This document shows, in pieces, positions 8,328 through 16,841 of a stretch of DNA of 64,000 nucleotides; position 1 is the first letter of the stretch; every line of letters begins with the position of its first letter. Under the pieces are notes generated by a model. That model saw only the letters and a list, made by a program, of their open reading frames with translations, ran no database searches and had not been told where the DNA came from. The position numbers and the translations under genes are program-made. The stretch is from Deltaproteobacteria bacterium (lineage in GTDB: Bacteria > Acidobacteriota > Thermoanaerobaculia > Multivoradales > JAHZIX01), in contig JAHZIX010000050.1 in assembly GCA_022601195.1 (NCBI GenBank), positions 1 through 64,000 on the forward strand, given 5' to 3'.

Positions 8328-10814
8328 TCAGAATCGGAGCTTCGCCGACAGGGTGAAGTTGCGACCGGGCAGCGGCGCAACGTTCTTGAGGAAGGACGTG
8401 TGACTTCTCGCTTCTTCGTCGGTCAGGTTCCTACCGCGCAGGTGCAGGTCTACGACCTGGTTCCCGAAGATCAATCGATACCCCAGGTTGAGGTTCAGCA
8501 GGGTGTAGCCTTCGGTCGCCGATTCGTTCACCGCCACGTCGTCCTGATCGTCGATCCAACGGACCTCGGTGGAGGCGTCCCAGCGATTGCCATGGTAGTG
8601 GATTCCAGCGCCCAGGCGGAACGGCGAGATGCGAGGCAGGTTGCCCCCCGCATCGAGCTCGGCGTCGACCAGGTCGCCCATCACGCTCAGGTGAACGTGG
8701 TGGTTATCGCGCTCGAAGAGCTCGATGCGCCCCTTGAGCTCGGCACCTGCGAAGGTCGCGTCTTCCTGAGAGTAGAGCACCACTGGGAAGCCTTCGTCTT
8801 CCAAGCCCGTGAAGGCCTGAAAGATGAAGTCGGAGAACTCTTGCCGGAAAAGGGTCAACTCGCCGGAGACGACCTCTCCCTCGGCACGCAACGAGACGTC
8901 GAGGCCCAATCCGACCTCTTCGTCCAGATTTGGATCTCCGATCTCGAAGGCTTGAGTGGCGACGTGGAGGCCGTTGGCGAACAGCTCTTCGGCCGCGGGA
9001 AGGCGTACTGACCGCGCCGCCGATACGGCCAGCGAAAAGATGTCATTGGCCTTCCAGACGAGGCCGAGAGAGGCACTCAAGCCATCGTGGGATCGGCTGG
9101 CTAAGCCGGTGGGGTCTGCGTCCTGACTCTCGAACCGGCCACCGAACTGCCAGGTCACCGGACCCGCTTCGAGCTCTTGTAGCGTGAAGATCGCGTACCG
9201 TTGGGTCGTCGTGGCCGGGAGGAAAGCCTCGGCCCCCACGGCCTCTAGGTCAGCATCGAGAAATTGGACGCCGATGGACCCACTGTGGCGACCTCGGCGA
9301 CTCTGTACAAGCTCGAAACGCGTCTCTAAGAATTCGTTGAAGAAGAACGTACCGGCTTCCTCGCCTTCGAGCTCCAGGTGTTCGTAGTCGGTGGCGCCGA
9401 GCCGCACATTGAGCGCTTCGAAGCCGGCAAAGGGCTGGTTGATCTGCCCACGCAAATCGAATCGGCGCTGTTCCATGTCGATGCGTACCGGTACGCCCTC
9501 TTCTTCCTCGTGCTCGTCATCGTCATGCTCGTCATCGTCGTGCTCATCGTCATCGTGCTCGTCGTCGTGCTCGCCTTCCTCGCCGTGCTCAGCATGCTCG
9601 AGGCCGCCCGGCAGGCCGTAATCGGTGTCGAAACCGCTTATGGATACACCAAGGAATCCCTTGTCGCCGAAGAAATAGGTGGCTCCCGCACGCACGCTCT
9701 GGCTATCGAGATCCGTGTTGGGGACAATGCCGAAAGGGTTCTCCTCTTCTTCGTGCTCGTCATCGTCATGCTCGTCGTCGTCGTGCTCATCGTCGTCGTC
9801 GTGCTCATCGTCATCGTCATCGTCATGCTCGTCGTCGTCGTGCTCATCGTCATCGTGCTCGTCGCCTTCTTCGAGGCGAGCGAATCCGGGGACCTCATAG
9901 TCGTCGGTTTCACGGACGGTCGCCGCAACGTTCCAGGCCCAACTATCGTTGCCGCCTTCGAGGGTCAAAGTGCCCTGGCGTTCGTCGGCGGCGGTGCCGC
10001 CGCGCAGCGCGACGCTACCGTGGATTCCCCCCGTACCCCGCACCGTTGGGATACGCTCGTCGATCACGTTGACGACCCCGCCGATGGCGCTGGAACCGTA
10101 GAGCAACGTGCCCGGGCCGCGCAGGACCTCGATCCGTTCCGCCTGGGCGGGCTCCGTCGTCACCGCGTGGTCGGCGCTGACACCGGAAGCATCCCCGGTC
10201 CCGATGCCGCCTTCGAGGGTGCGGATCCGCCCTCCGGTCAGACCTCGAATGACGGGTCGACTGGCACCGGGCCCAAAGTAGGTCGAATGAATCCCTGGCT
10301 CCTGGGCCAGCGTTTCGCCAAGACTCGATTCGAGCCGGAGCTCCAGCTGATGACCACTCAGACTGGTTGTCGAAGTAGCGAGCTCGAGAGGGCTCCGAGC
10401 GATGGCCGACGCGGACACCACGATTTCCTCGGAGTGGCTTCCGGCCTGTAGCTCGATCGAGATCGAAGTCTCTTCAGTGGCGTTAATCGTGACCCGCTCG
10501 GCAACGACGCCGAGGTTCGGTACGCGAATCTCCAGCAAGTAGGAGCCCGGCCGAACATCGTCGAAGCGGAAGCTCCCATCTTCGGCGATCTCGACCGCCA
10601 GGCCGAGGTCCGGGATACGGGCGCTTGCGAGCACAAAGCGCTGCTCGTCGTTTGGCGTGATCGTCCCCGAGAGGGAGCCCGTGTCTTGGGCCTGATCTTG
10701 GGCCAGGGATTCGCCAGGTGGCAAGAGGAGTAGAACGAGACTGAATAGAAGGACAGGGGAGCACCGCAGAAACGGCCGGAGTCCTCGGGCAGCCGAGGAA
10801 CGAGGAATAAACAT
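8328..10814 (-). CDS. TonB-dependent receptor with His/Asp-rich loops
   Basis: 828 residues. Signal peptide (about 1-38), then a carboxypeptidase-regulatory-like beta-sandwich (about 45-125), a plug domain (GGRIRTLEGGIGTGDASGVSADHA; RGPGTLLYGSSAIGGVVNVIDE) and a 22-strand barrel ending in the C-terminal Phe (AKLRF). Two extracellular-loop positions carry tracts built from Asp, Glu and His (roughly residues 313-358 and 405-438). Such tracts bind divalent metal, and the zinc receptor ZnuD also has His-rich loops, so zinc or another divalent ion is the likely substrate. AAAGGA lies 8 bases before the ATG. A small His-rich exported protein lies upstream on the same strand and a membrane protein follows after 3 bases. 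Confidence 0.88.
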   Translation of the reverse strand: MFIPRSSAARGLRPFLRCSPVLLFSLVLLLLPPGESLAQDQAQDTGSLSGTITPNDEQRFVLASARIPDLGLAVEIAEDGSFRFDDVRPGSYLLEIRVPNLGVVAERVTINATEETSISIELQAGSHSEEIVVSASAIARSPLELATSTTSLSGHQLELRLESSLGETLAQEPGIHSTYFGPGASRPVIRGLTGGRIRTLEGGIGTGDASGVSADHAVTTEPAQAERIEVLRGPGTLLYGSSAIGGVVNVIDERIPTVRGTGGIHGSVALRGGTAADERQGTLTLEGGNDSWAWNVAATVRETDDYEVPGFARLEEGDEHDDDEHDDDEHDDDDDDEHDDDDEHDDDEHDDDEHEEEENPFGIVPNTDLDSQSVRAGATYFFGDKGFLGVSISGFDTDYGLPGGLEHAEHGEEGEHDDEHDDDEHDDDEHDDDEHEEEEGVPVRIDMEQRRFDLRGQINQPFAGFEALNVRLGATDYEHLELEGEEAGTFFFNEFLETRFELVQSRRGRHSGSIGVQFLDADLEAVGAEAFLPATTTQRYAIFTLQELEAGPVTWQFGGRFESQDADPTGLASRSHDGLSASLGLVWKANDIFSLAVSAARSVRLPAAEELFANGLHVATQAFEIGDPNLDEEVGLGLDVSLRAEGEVVSGELTLFRQEFSDFIFQAFTGLEDEGFPVVLYSQEDATFAGAELKGRIELFERDNHHVHLSVMGDLVDAELDAGGNLPRISPFRLGAGIHYHGNRWDASTEVRWIDDQDDVAVNESATEGYTLLNLNLGYRLIFGNQVVDLHLRGRNLTDEEARSHTSFLKNVAPLPGRNFTLSAKLRF
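9499..9600 (-). repeat. low-complexity Asp/His/Glu codon tract 2 in receptor
   Basis: Tandem GAC/GAT/GAG/CAC codons encode repeated DDEHDDDEH units in a barrel loop. Because the units are multiples of three bases, slippage would change loop length without breaking the frame. Confidence 0.9.
9741..9876 (-). repeat. low-complexity Asp/His/Glu codon tract 1 in receptor
   Basis: The longer of two tracts; encodes about 45 residues of Asp, Glu and His only. It includes a run of six Asp between His residues. Unit lengths vary between 12 and 18 bases, all in frame. Confidence 0.9.
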
Positions 10815-10832
10815 TACTGAATCCTTTCTAGA

Positions 10833-10854
10833 AACCGCCGCGGTGTCCGCGGTT
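10833..10854. promoter_or_regulatory. hairpin upstream of TonB receptor
   Basis: AACCGC (10833-10838) pairs with GCGGTT (10849-10854) around a GC-rich loop that holds a further CCGCGG. It sits 18 bases before the receptor start codon in the leader. It may be a terminator-like or attenuator structure; there is no clear T-run. Confidence 0.35.
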
Positions 10855-10950
10855 GGACCTAATTACTGAATACGAAACATGTCACCGGCCTGAAAAAGAC
10901 CAGTCGAGGGTGCGCCTCCTAAGAGGCGGACAGACAGGGATCGGAAGGAT

Positions 10951-11328
10951 TCAGCTTGCGGGGGGGCCGCGATTCGTCCGGCTAGACGGAAGAAGCAGGG
11001 ACCGAGGGGAGGTATCTGGGAATCTAGCGGCCTGGGCCACCAAAAGCGAGGACCCGGTCAATTGCGGTTTGGCCAGGGACCACCGCTGACTACCCAGACG
11101 GCAGCCGAGACACTCGTGCTCGTGCTCTTCGGCTCCATGACTCAGCCGTGGCACCGAGGACTGTTGCTGACCCTCGTGCGCGGCGTCGTGGTCGACGACG
11201 CAAGGTCCCGCATCCTGGTCGGGACGCCCCACATGATCGTGGCCCGTCGCTGCCAACAGCATTGTCAGCGCGAGCAGTAGGTGGAGCGCTAGAGCGCCAG
11301 TGTCTCGGATTCTCATTTGACGTTTCAC
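10951..11328 (-). CDS. small exported His-rich protein (DUF2946-like)
   Basis: 125 residues from GTG 11328, or 121 from ATG 11316; neither start has a strong ribosome site. A hydrophobic signal segment (LALHLLLALTMLLAATG) is followed by clustered metal-binding residues: HDH, DHDAAHEG, HGAEEHEHECLGC. Small exported proteins with His clusters and a CxxC, often called DUF2946, are found beside metal-related TonB receptors. The receptor starts 137 bases downstream on the same strand, so a shared role in zinc or copper handling is likely. Family assignment is by pattern only. Confidence 0.6.
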   Translation of the reverse strand: MKRQMRIRDTGALALHLLLALTMLLAATGHDHVGRPDQDAGPCVVDHDAAHEGQQQSSVPRLSHGAEEHEHECLGCRLGSQRWSLAKPQLTGSSLLVAQAARFPDTSPRSLLLPSSRTNRGPPAS

Positions 11329-11758
11329 TCTACGAGCAACGACCTCGGGGCAGCTCTACGTAATTGAGAAGAACTTATCATCTGCGCGATTCTCGTGTCT
11401 ATAGACCTGGGGCTACTCCTCTCCTTCGCAGCCGGCCCTCCGCGAAGGCCCAGCAACTCGCCGGGTTCCTCAAAAACGGCAACGCCAACCTAGGCAAGAC
11501 AACGCCGCCAAGTCACTCTGAACCGCCAACCGAATGAGGGACACTTCAGCCCCAAATCCGACTCTTCTAAAGATTTAAGACCCAAACTCATCGCTATACT
11601 GCTAAGGAACAATGCAACGTCCCGAGGAGCCGAGGAGAAACAGCTAGGAGTGCCCGGTACCTGACCTGGAGAAGGATCTGAGCGACTCTGCTGGCACTCT
11701 GTCGCTGCAACTTGTGGCTAAAAACCTACGGCTCCCCTCACTCAACAAGGAGAACCTC
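11329..11758. other. intergenic between divergent genes
   Basis: Separates the minus-strand His-rich gene from the plus-strand RidA-like gene. It should hold both promoters. The stretch near 11575-11620 is AT-richer than its surroundings. The ribosome site AAGGAG (11747-11752) of the next gene is at the right end. Confidence 0.4.
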
Positions 11759-12298
11759 GTGATTCACCTCGCTAGAAGCCTCGCTCTTGCCATAATCGCT
11801 GTCCTGGCCCTTGCCACGGTACTTCCAGCTCTCGCGATCGACGACCAGCTCCAACAGAATCAGGAGGCGAGCCAGTCCAGCAAGAGGCTGAAAAAGGAAG
11901 CTCTGACCAACCCCCGGCTCCCCGACTTCACCAGTATCTTCAACTGGGGCCTCAAGCTTCGCAATATCAAGGATCTCTACCTCTTCGCAGGAATTGCCGC
12001 CCAGCGACCCGACCTCACCATCGTCGACCCGATGAACTACATCAGCCAGACCAACTTCATCCTGGAAGAACTCGACCTCTTCCTAGCAGAGAACGATCTT
12101 GACCGGGACGACATCATCCGAATCGAATTCACTTTGGTGGAGGGCTACACACCAGAAGATTTCGGCGCCATTTTGGGCCGGTTCGCAGACTACTTCCAAG
12201 AGGTTAGTGTCAAGCCCGCAGCCGGGACCCTGCGAGTGGTCAGCGCTCTCGCTTTCCCCGGTCTCGTCGTGGAGTACGAAGTGTGGTGTGCGGCCTAG
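11759..12298 (+). CDS. exported RidA/YjgF-like protein
   Basis: 179 residues from GTG 11759, chosen because AAGGAG lies 6 bases before it; a GTG 45 bases upstream lacks such a site. A signal peptide (LARSLALAIIAVLALATVLPALA) is followed by a RidA-type domain: LYLFAGIAAQ, MNYISQTNFILEELDLFLAEN, DIIRIEFTLVEG, VSALAFPGLVVEYEVWCAA. Cytoplasmic RidA deaminates reactive enamines and imines; the usual catalytic Arg near the C-terminus seems to be in 'TLRVVSALAFPG'. An export signal is uncommon for this family. The stop codon lies inside the left inverted repeat of a mobile-like element, so the extreme C-terminus may have been altered by its insertion. Confidence 0.75.
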   Translation: MIHLARSLALAIIAVLALATVLPALAIDDQLQQNQEASQSSKRLKKEALTNPRLPDFTSIFNWGLKLRNIKDLYLFAGIAAQRPDLTIVDPMNYISQTNFILEELDLFLAENDLDRDDIIRIEFTLVEGYTPEDFGAILGRFADYFQEVSVKPAAGTLRVVSALAFPGLVVEYEVWCAA

Positions 12299-12464
12299 GA
12301 GCCTGTCGCGGATTGACGGTTCGCGGCTGGCGGAGCGCCGCGGGAGATCCCTCAAGGCGCTCTTGCAGGCGAAACCTGGTTGGTGTCGTCAATACAGCAA
12401 CCCCGAGGAGGCCCCGTGCCGTCCGTCTGACGCTGGGCGATTCAATGCGCGACAGGCTCCTAGC
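12295..12464. repeat. small repeat element with 22-bp terminal inverted repeats (copy A)
   Basis: The left end (12295-12316, CTAGGAGCCTGTCGCG then GATTGA) and the right end (12443-12464) are inverted repeats matching at 21 of 22 positions, and both outer edges are CTAG. The 170-bp body carries no convincing gene, so this resembles a MITE. Its left edge supplies the stop codon of the RidA-like gene. A diverged copy lies at 15101-15233 in the same orientation. Confidence 0.75.
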
Positions 12465-13079
12465 GCTGCGGGTCGGCCAGAACTTCCAGCCGCTAGGTCG
12501 CTCTGGCTAGCGCGAAGGCCGCTCTTAGCGACGCCAAGCCAGCACGGTAGGCACGGCAGACCCAGTGGAAACCTAGCGGAGACCTAGTGGCGGGCGATCG
12601 GACTCACCGAGGAGGCTGCCACGGGGGTTGCTCCAGATTCGGTCACGGTTCCACTAGACGGAGGTGAAAAGCGCTCTATCCGCTTTCCCTCGAAGCCAAG
12701 GGGAACCACCCAGCACCTCATTCCTGGGGAAGATCTGCCCAGGAATGAGTCTGCTGCCCTCCAAGCGGTTCACACAAACCTGTCTCGAGCCGGGGGTCGC
12801 GAGAGGTTCTTGGAGGCCTACCAAAGCTTCTTCCAACGCAGTGGGTCTGCGGCAGAACCCCGGGAGGCCCTCGTAGTTCGTCACGAGAGAACAACCTGGT
12901 CAAAGGAGCCCGGCACCTCGGCAAGCCACAGATAGGTGCTTCCTAACTTGGCGCCACAGTCTAGAATGGCCCCGACTCCTTGAGGCGTCCCTTTCGAGCC
13001 TGGCCCGGGACTCCTTTTCTTCGCACCCAAGCGACCCCGTTGCACGACAAACCTAAGGCCCATTCCCTCGAAGATCACC
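12465..13079. other. intergenic, no gene supported
   Basis: Small overlapping frames occur on both strands near 12654-12884 but none has a ribosome site or a family match. A perfect 12-bp-stem hairpin lies at 12717-12749. Confidence 0.4.
12717..12749. repeat. perfect inverted repeat, 12-bp stem
   Basis: CTCATTCCTGGG (12717-12728) and CCCAGGAATGAG (12738-12749) are exact reverse complements around a 9-base loop. There is no T-run on either side, so an intrinsic terminator is unlikely. Role unknown. Confidence 0.7.
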
Positions 13080-14870
13080 ATGGCACAGATCACCAACATC
13101 GCCTCCTACAAATTCGTTCAAATCGACGACCTTCCCGCTGCTCGAGAGCAGCTGCGCAGCTTATGCAGATCGTTGGGTCTCAAAGGGACGATCCTCCTGG
13201 CCCACGAAGGCATCAACCTCTTCGTTGCGGGCCAGGACGGGAACGTCGAAACCTTCATGGAGGAAATCCGCCGGGATCAGCGTTTCTCGGATCTGGAGTT
13301 CAAGCAGAGCCCCAGCGATCACCAACCGTTCCAACGGATGTTGGTGCGCTTAAAGCGAGAGATCATCGCCTTTGGTGTCGACGGAATCGCGCCCCAGGAA
13401 CAAACGTCCCCCAAGTTGTCCCCTCGGGAGCTCAAGAAGTGGCTCGACGAAGGCCGCCCCTTCGCTTTGCTGGACGTCCGGAATGAATACGAAGTGGAGC
13501 TGGGAACCTTCAAGAACGCGGTGCCCATCGGCGTCGAAAACTTCCGCGACTTTCCAAAGGCCGTGGAAGAGCTTCCCGCCCCGATGAAAGAGCAACCAGT
13601 GGTCATTTTCTGTACCGGTGGCATTCGCTGCGAGAAAGCGGGCCCCTTCCTGGAGCGGGAGGGATTTCAGCAGATCCTTCAACTCGACGGGGGGATCCTC
13701 AAGTATTTCGAGGAATGCGGCGGTGACCACTATTCCGGCGAGTGTTTCGTCTTTGACCGCCGGGTTGCCGTGGATGCATCCTTGTCGGAAACCGAAACGA
13801 CTCAATGTTTCGCCTGCCTAGCGCCATTGACTGCCGAGCAGCAACAATCGCCTTTGTACGTGTTCGGCGAGCATTGCCCCCAGTGTTTTACTCAACCAGC
13901 AGACGCCCTCAGCGAGTTGCTGTCGGAGCGCCAGAGCAAATTGCTGCAGCTCACGACGCCGTTGCCGGGAAGCGAGCCGTACCTCAACCACCGACCGGTC
14001 AATGTACCGCAACGCTGCGATGGCTTTACGGTTCTCGATGTCCTCGATCACCTGCTGCCTCACAAGGGTCGAGATTTTTGGCAACAGGTGTGCCAAGAAG
14101 GGCGAATGCACTATGACCATGCGCCCATCGCCGCCGAGGAGACGGTCCGCGCCGGGCAACGCCTCGAACACCTGCTGCCGGGAACCGTCGAGCCCGACGT
14201 CAACGCCGGAATCCATTTCCTCTACGAAGACTCGGCCATCATCGTGATCGACAAACCTGCGCCTCTCCCCATGCACCCTTGTGGTCGATTCAACCGCAAT
14301 ACCGTCTCCTACCTGCTCGGGCAGGTTTACCATCCCATCAAACCCCGGGTCGCCCATCGCCTCGACGCCAACACCTCCGGCATAGTCATCCTCACCAAAA
14401 CAAGGGCCATCGCACCTTTGGTGCAATCACAATTTGAACGAGGAGAAGTCGAGAAAACCTACTTGGCTCGCGTTCACGGGCACCCGGAGCAAGACGAATT
14501 CATCTGCAACGCGTCCATCGCGAACCAACCGAGCCAAGCCGGCGGACGGGAGATCGACCCGACAGGTCTCTCCGCGCGAACTAGTTTTGAGGTGGTCGCC
14601 CGGCTCGACGACGAGACCGCCATCGTCAGGGTCCGACCGCTCACCGGACGAACCAACCAGATTCGTCTCCATCTATGGCATCTCGGATGGCCAATCTGTG
14701 GAGACACGGTCTACTTGCCCAACCGGGAACGGGGGCGAGTGCAAACTCGAGACGTCAACGACGAGCCCCTCTGCCTCCACGCGTTTCAAATCGCCTTTAC
14801 CCACCCCAAGACGGGCGAGCGCATCGAGTTCAAATCGCCCCCTCCATCCTGGTTCGTTACAGCCGATTGA
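13080..14870 (+). CDS. TrhO rhodanese hydroxylase fused to RluA-type pseudouridine synthase
   Basis: 596 residues in two enzymes. The N-terminal half (1-about 275) is TrhO/YceA: an acylphosphatase-like domain (KGTILLAHEGINLFVAG), a rhodanese domain with the loop CTGGIRCEK (Cys178), and a Cys-rich zinc-binding tail (CFACLAPL, HCPQCF). TrhO makes 5-hydroxyuridine at the wobble position of tRNA. The C-terminal half (about 310-596) is an RluA-family synthase: YEDSAIIVIDKPAPLPMHP, HRLDANTSGIVILTK with catalytic Asp429, and GRTNQIRLHLWHLGWPICGD. Single-enzyme relatives are about 300-330 and 220-320 residues, so both halves look complete. It is a monocistronic gene starting at ATG 13080. The exact uridine modified by the RluA half cannot be told from sequence. 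Confidence 0.92.
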   Translation: MAQITNIASYKFVQIDDLPAAREQLRSLCRSLGLKGTILLAHEGINLFVAGQDGNVETFMEEIRRDQRFSDLEFKQSPSDHQPFQRMLVRLKREIIAFGVDGIAPQEQTSPKLSPRELKKWLDEGRPFALLDVRNEYEVELGTFKNAVPIGVENFRDFPKAVEELPAPMKEQPVVIFCTGGIRCEKAGPFLEREGFQQILQLDGGILKYFEECGGDHYSGECFVFDRRVAVDASLSETETTQCFACLAPLTAEQQQSPLYVFGEHCPQCFTQPADALSELLSERQSKLLQLTTPLPGSEPYLNHRPVNVPQRCDGFTVLDVLDHLLPHKGRDFWQQVCQEGRMHYDHAPIAAEETVRAGQRLEHLLPGTVEPDVNAGIHFLYEDSAIIVIDKPAPLPMHPCGRFNRNTVSYLLGQVYHPIKPRVAHRLDANTSGIVILTKTRAIAPLVQSQFERGEVEKTYLARVHGHPEQDEFICNASIANQPSQAGGREIDPTGLSARTSFEVVARLDDETAIVRVRPLTGRTNQIRLHLWHLGWPICGDTVYLPNRERGRVQTRDVNDEPLCLHAFQIAFTHPKTGERIEFKSPPPSWFVTAD

Positions 14871-15257
14871 CTCGAACGTGACCTTGCCCCGAAAAACCCC
14901 ACGGCCCTCGCGACGAAAGCCGTTGCTTTTCAACTACCTAGCTCTCCATTCGTAGTTTCTTGACCGCGCAGCGCAGTCACCGACTGCTCCACCCATTCGT
15001 TGGCCAAGAGTCCTCCAACGGCGGCGGCATCAGCGGCGATCTCAGCCTGTTGGCCCTGTTTCGTAGCGAAGACTCCGGTACATCACCGCTTAATGGTAGA
15101 CGGTGCGCCGCGAGAGAGTCCTCAAGGCCCTTCTCCAGGCGAGACCTGGTTGGTTTCGTCAAAAAAGCAGCGCCGAGGGAACCCCGTGTCACCCGTCCGA
15201 TTCTCAACGCTTCGAAGCGAGACAGGCTCTTAGTGATTATTCCCTTGAATCTGGCGG
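14871..15257. other. intergenic with repeat element copy B
   Basis: Separates the convergent fusion gene and the TIR-like gene. Apart from the repeat at 15101-15233 I see no gene. Confidence 0.5.
15101..15233. repeat. diverged copy B of the small repeat element
   Basis: Aligns with 12331-12464 over its whole length, e.g. shared CTCAAGGC, CAGGCGA-ACCTGGTTGGT and a closing GACAGGCTC followed by TAG. The left inverted repeat is not recognisable, so this copy is degenerate. It ends 24 bases before the stop of the TIR-like gene. Confidence 0.65.
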
Positions 15258-16841
15258 TCAATCGGTACAGTCAGCGGAATACTCGTCTTTCTTGCCCGCC
15301 GCTTCTTCGTAGTAGGAGACAAGATCATGTGCAAAATGCTCTGCCCACCGCTCCGGGTCAGCCGAATTTTCGATGTCCACTAAACCGTCGACTGCACGCC
15401 GCTGCCAACCCTCCAGATAGCCGCGAGCCTTCCCAAGGCTTGAGCTACTAAACCCACTCCCATCCAGAACCGTCTCGGGAAAGCCTGGACTCGTCGCTGG
15501 TGGATCAACATTGGGAAACCGGAATCTATAAATATCGCCGCCCTTTGCTTCCATAATATTTTCTTCGAAGAAAACCCAATCAGATACTCGGCAACGTCCT
15601 GTCTCTAGCTCGAGCCGTTTTTCAGGGCAATATAGGACAACCATGAACCGGCAGGCTCTGACGAGTTTTAGGACTTGATCGCGAAGCGCAGCCTTGGGAA
15701 GAGATCGGTCGACGTTGACGGGCCTAAAACCATAACCTTCTAGCAGTCTGCAAAGCTCCGCTGCCGCTCTGGCACCCTCTCCGGTCTTGGCGTTCGTCGA
15801 CACAAAGCACGGCGCGCCTACCCCTCTGGGCCGAGACAGCTGGAACCTAGATACCTGTACCGCATCGCCTCGCGGGGAGGCAACGACACCGAATGCTTTT
15901 TGCAGACGTTTCGTCCAGGTACCCCTAAGCCATCCCAGGTCGTAGCCGACATCATGGGTTCCACGATAATCCAGCACAAAATGAAAATGCGCTTCTTCAA
16001 ATGGCGGCAGCTCTGTCTTTGAAATTATCAAGTTGTGGGCCAGGTAGATGGAATAGCCCCATTTCCCCAATTCATCCAGGGCTGATTGCCAGTAGCCAGC
16101 GAAACTATTGTCGTGACTGTCTATCTTGAGATTGAACGACATTCGACAAAGTCGAGAATGCTCGGAAATGGGAGTTACGCGTAGTAGAGCCTCCTCCGTA
16201 TCGGGCGTGAGGATGCAGGATGCACAGTGTTTGATGTCGCCGGCGCTCTGCAAGATGTCCCAAAGAGATCTTTGCGACTGCGAAGGCACCAGGCTGACAG
16301 AGTCACTGAGAGTCATGCTGTGTTGATTTACAGGAATGGAGAATTTTGGATTAGACGCTAGAGATCGGGAATATGCAGAGAGTATCGAGAGAGGAGTTAC
16401 ACGCACTTTCAGAAGGCTTCCGTCTTCGAGGACCCGCAAGTCACTGAGACTCGCTTGTACTTGTTCGGAAAGATGCGCCACGATCCCCGATTCATCTCCA
16501 AGGCGATCCAGCGCTGCCGGATCGGCCACCACGATCGAAGTGCTGCAAAGATGCCCTGAGAAGCTCGCGTTTGAGGCCCAACTAGATATTGTGTCAAGCT
16601 TGAGGCTGGCGATTGCTTTGGCTACCGCTGCCAGCGAGCCCGGCAGGTGCTTAGTTTGTACGATGATTTTGAGTGCGCTTTCCCAATACCTTGGCGGAAT
16701 TGGCGAGAGAATAGCCGTCTGCTCGTCAGGACAGAGGGTGCCGTAAAGTACTCCCTCTGGCCCCATGCCAAGCTGACTTAAAACCTCTCTGCGGAGTACA
16801 ACACGGCCACGGGTAGCTGAAGTAAAGTACGATCTGAGCAT
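15258..16841 (-). CDS. lone protein with AbrB-like, ACT-like and TIR-like domains
   Basis: 527 residues. Residues about 7-28 (TSATRGRVVLRREVLSQLGM) resemble an AbrB/SpoVT swapped-hairpin start. About 55-105 look like an ACT fold (KIIVQTKHLPGSLAAVAKAIASLKLDTISS pattern). The middle, to about 340, is unrecognised. From about 343 the layout is TIR-like: beta strand CFVSTNAKTG, helix RAAAELCRLLEGYGF, strand CRFMVVLYCP, then DWVFFEE with a WxxxE motif (Trp422, Glu426) as in NAD-cleaving TIR domains, followed by IYRFRFPN. TIR domains of this sort act as abortive-infection effectors that destroy NAD, and ACT folds sense small ligands, so a self-contained sensor-effector is a reasonable inference. 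No partner gene adjoins. GGAG precedes the start. It could instead be regulatory. Confidence 0.6.
   Translation of the reverse strand: MLRSYFTSATRGRVVLRREVLSQLGMGPEGVLYGTLCPDEQTAILSPIPPRYWESALKIIVQTKHLPGSLAAVAKAIASLKLDTISSWASNASFSGHLCSTSIVVADPAALDRLGDESGIVAHLSEQVQASLSDLRVLEDGSLLKVRVTPLSILSAYSRSLASNPKFSIPVNQHSMTLSDSVSLVPSQSQRSLWDILQSAGDIKHCASCILTPDTEEALLRVTPISEHSRLCRMSFNLKIDSHDNSFAGYWQSALDELGKWGYSIYLAHNLIISKTELPPFEEAHFHFVLDYRGTHDVGYDLGWLRGTWTKRLQKAFGVVASPRGDAVQVSRFQLSRPRGVGAPCFVSTNAKTGEGARAAAELCRLLEGYGFRPVNVDRSLPKAALRDQVLKLVRACRFMVVLYCPEKRLELETGRCRVSDWVFFEENIMEAKGGDIYRFRFPNVDPPATSPGFPETVLDGSGFSSSSLGKARGYLEGWQRRAVDGLVDIENSADPERWAEHFAHDLVSYYEEAAGKKDEYSADCTD

Noticed and set aside
9378-10451. 357-codon plus-strand frame opposite the TonB receptor
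   Set aside because: Its Val/Leu/Ile runs are the mirror of the Asp/His codon tract; the minus strand has full TonB-receptor structure.
12654-12884. Overlapping small frames on both strands
   Set aside because: No ribosome sites or family resemblance.
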